This document shows positions 63,393 to 64,000 of a stretch of 64,000 nt of DNA, in pieces. Each line of letters opens with the position of its first letter. Position 1 is the stretch's first letter. A program made the position numbers and the translations under genes. Under the pieces are notes generated by a model, which saw only the letters and a program-made list of their open reading frames with translations, was not told the DNA's origin and did not search any database. This stretch comes from JANNWF01 sp038205755 (lineage in GTDB: Bacteria > Pseudomonadota > Gammaproteobacteria > Xanthomonadales > Xanthomonadaceae): positions 17,025 to 81,024 of the forward strand of contig JBBRBN010000005.1 of the NCBI GenBank assembly GCA_038205755.1, given 5' to 3'.

Positions 63393-64000
63393 ATGGGCTA
63401 TCCGAGCCAACTCCTGGTTGTTCCCGACGTCGCAGGCACCTTTCACTGTGTCTCGCGCTGCGTGCGGCGGGCGTTTTTGTTTGGCGACGATGCGCTTACG
63501 GGGCGCAACTTCGATCATCGCAAGCAATGGCTGGAGGATCGGCTGATCGAGCTGGCCGATGTTTTTTCGATTTCGGTGCTGGCCTACGCGGTGATGAGCA
63601 ATCACCTGCATGTCGTGATGCACGTCGATCCGATCAATGTCGGTACGTGGTCGGACGATCAAGTCGCCGACCGTTGGGTTCGCCTGTTTCCGGCGCGTGC
63701 CGAGGGTGAGGTCGACGTCGAAGGCTGCCGTCGCAAGGCCGAAGCGACGTTGGGGAACCCAGAGCGCCTGATCGAGCTGCGCCGCCGGCTGGGCGATCTG
63801 TCGTGGTTCATGCGCTGTCTCAGCGAGCCGATCGCGCGGCTGGCCAATCAGGAAGATCGCTGCAGCGGGCGCTTCTGGGAGGGCCGCTTCACGTGCCAAG
63901 CGCTGCTCGATGACGCCGCCGTGCTGGCCTGCATGGCGTATGTCGACCTCAATCCGGTGCGCGCCGGCATCGCCGACGATCTGCCGTCGTCAAAGCACAC
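63393..64000 (+). CDS. REP-associated (RAYT-like) IS200-type transposase, C-terminus beyond window edge
   Basis: At least 202 codons, running off the right edge. TFHCVSRCVRRAFLFGDD, then LAYAVMSNHLHVVMHVDP with the HUH metal-binding histidines, and later LNPVRAGIADDLP match Y1/IS200-like single-domain transposases of the REP-associated type. The catalytic Tyr should be in the region around AYVDLNPVRAG. The frame is open upstream through the direct repeats, so the true start may be earlier; the ATG at 63393 is preferred because the family usually begins near the FHCVSR motif. Confidence 0.82.
   Translation, partial: MGYPSQLLVVPDVAGTFHCVSRCVRRAFLFGDDALTGRNFDHRKQWLEDRLIELADVFSISVLAYAVMSNHLHVVMHVDPINVGTWSDDQVADRWVRLFPARAEGEVDVEGCRRKAEATLGNPERLIELRRRLGDLSWFMRCLSEPIARLANQEDRCSGRFWEGRFTCQALLDDAAVLACMAYVDLNPVRAGIADDLPSSKH

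Overview
The window is high-GC gammaproteobacterial chromosome. The order gyrB-recF-dnaN-dnaA, with rpmH-rnpA-yidC-mnmE divergent from dnaA, and a nearby tonB-exbB-exbD-exbD cluster beside pdxJ, is typical of the Xanthomonadales/Lysobacterales (as in Xanthomonas). This is the replication-origin region, and the oriC candidate is the 246-bp dnaA-dnaN spacer. I cannot name the genus. No rRNA, tRNA or CRISPR was recognised.

Layout. 1-3.0 kb: an efflux operon (ABC ATPase, two HlyD-type adaptors and a truncated lipoprotein adaptor) leaving by the left edge. 3.2-14.2 kb: a rhomboid protease, a DUF2238 membrane protein, a large secreted P-domain/DUF11 protein with an IPTL-CTERM-like tail, phenylalanine hydroxylase, a DUF2306-like protein, a NarL/LiaR-type two-component pair and an MgtC/DUF4010 protein. 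14.7-20 kb: a YtrA-type GntR regulator, ABC ATPase, permease and S9 peptidase operon with a clear promoter and operator. 20.4-25 kb: a PHB-depolymerase-type esterase with a ribbon-helix-helix regulator, a 2OG-Fe(II) oxygenase and cardiolipin synthase. 25.4-37.9 kb: an acetate-uptake block: DEDDh exonuclease, CBS/DUF294 protein, VC_2705-type symporter with its DUF4212 subunit, DcaP-like porin, acetyl-CoA synthetase and a CrbR/CrbS-like two-component system. 38-50 kb: a beta-propeller/GGDEF protein, pdxJ, an IS630 element, the TPR-TonB-ExbB-ExbD-ExbD energy-transducing operon and an ATP-grasp/inactive-transglutaminase pair. 50.6-61.1 kb: the origin genes. 61.1-64 kb: an integrase remnant, a TraB/GumN protein and a truncated REP-associated (RAYT-like) transposase preceded by short direct repeats.

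The least explained material is non-coding. Two unrelated families of short palindromic MITE-like elements are scattered through the window. Family A has 20-bp terminal inverted repeats, TA flanks and a 15-bp perfect internal stem (two copies plus a fragment). Family B has 19-bp terminal repeats GCCCGCATATTTCATGAAT (four copies). One family B copy sits 10 bp upstream of the dnaA start codon. One family A copy abuts the stop codon of the second exbD, and the IS630 element has inserted exactly at that junction. Two parS-like palindromes lie inside recF, one of them next to a gyrB promoter -10 box. Clear candidate operators precede the YtrA operon, the ribbon-helix-helix gene, and the divergent porin/acs pair.
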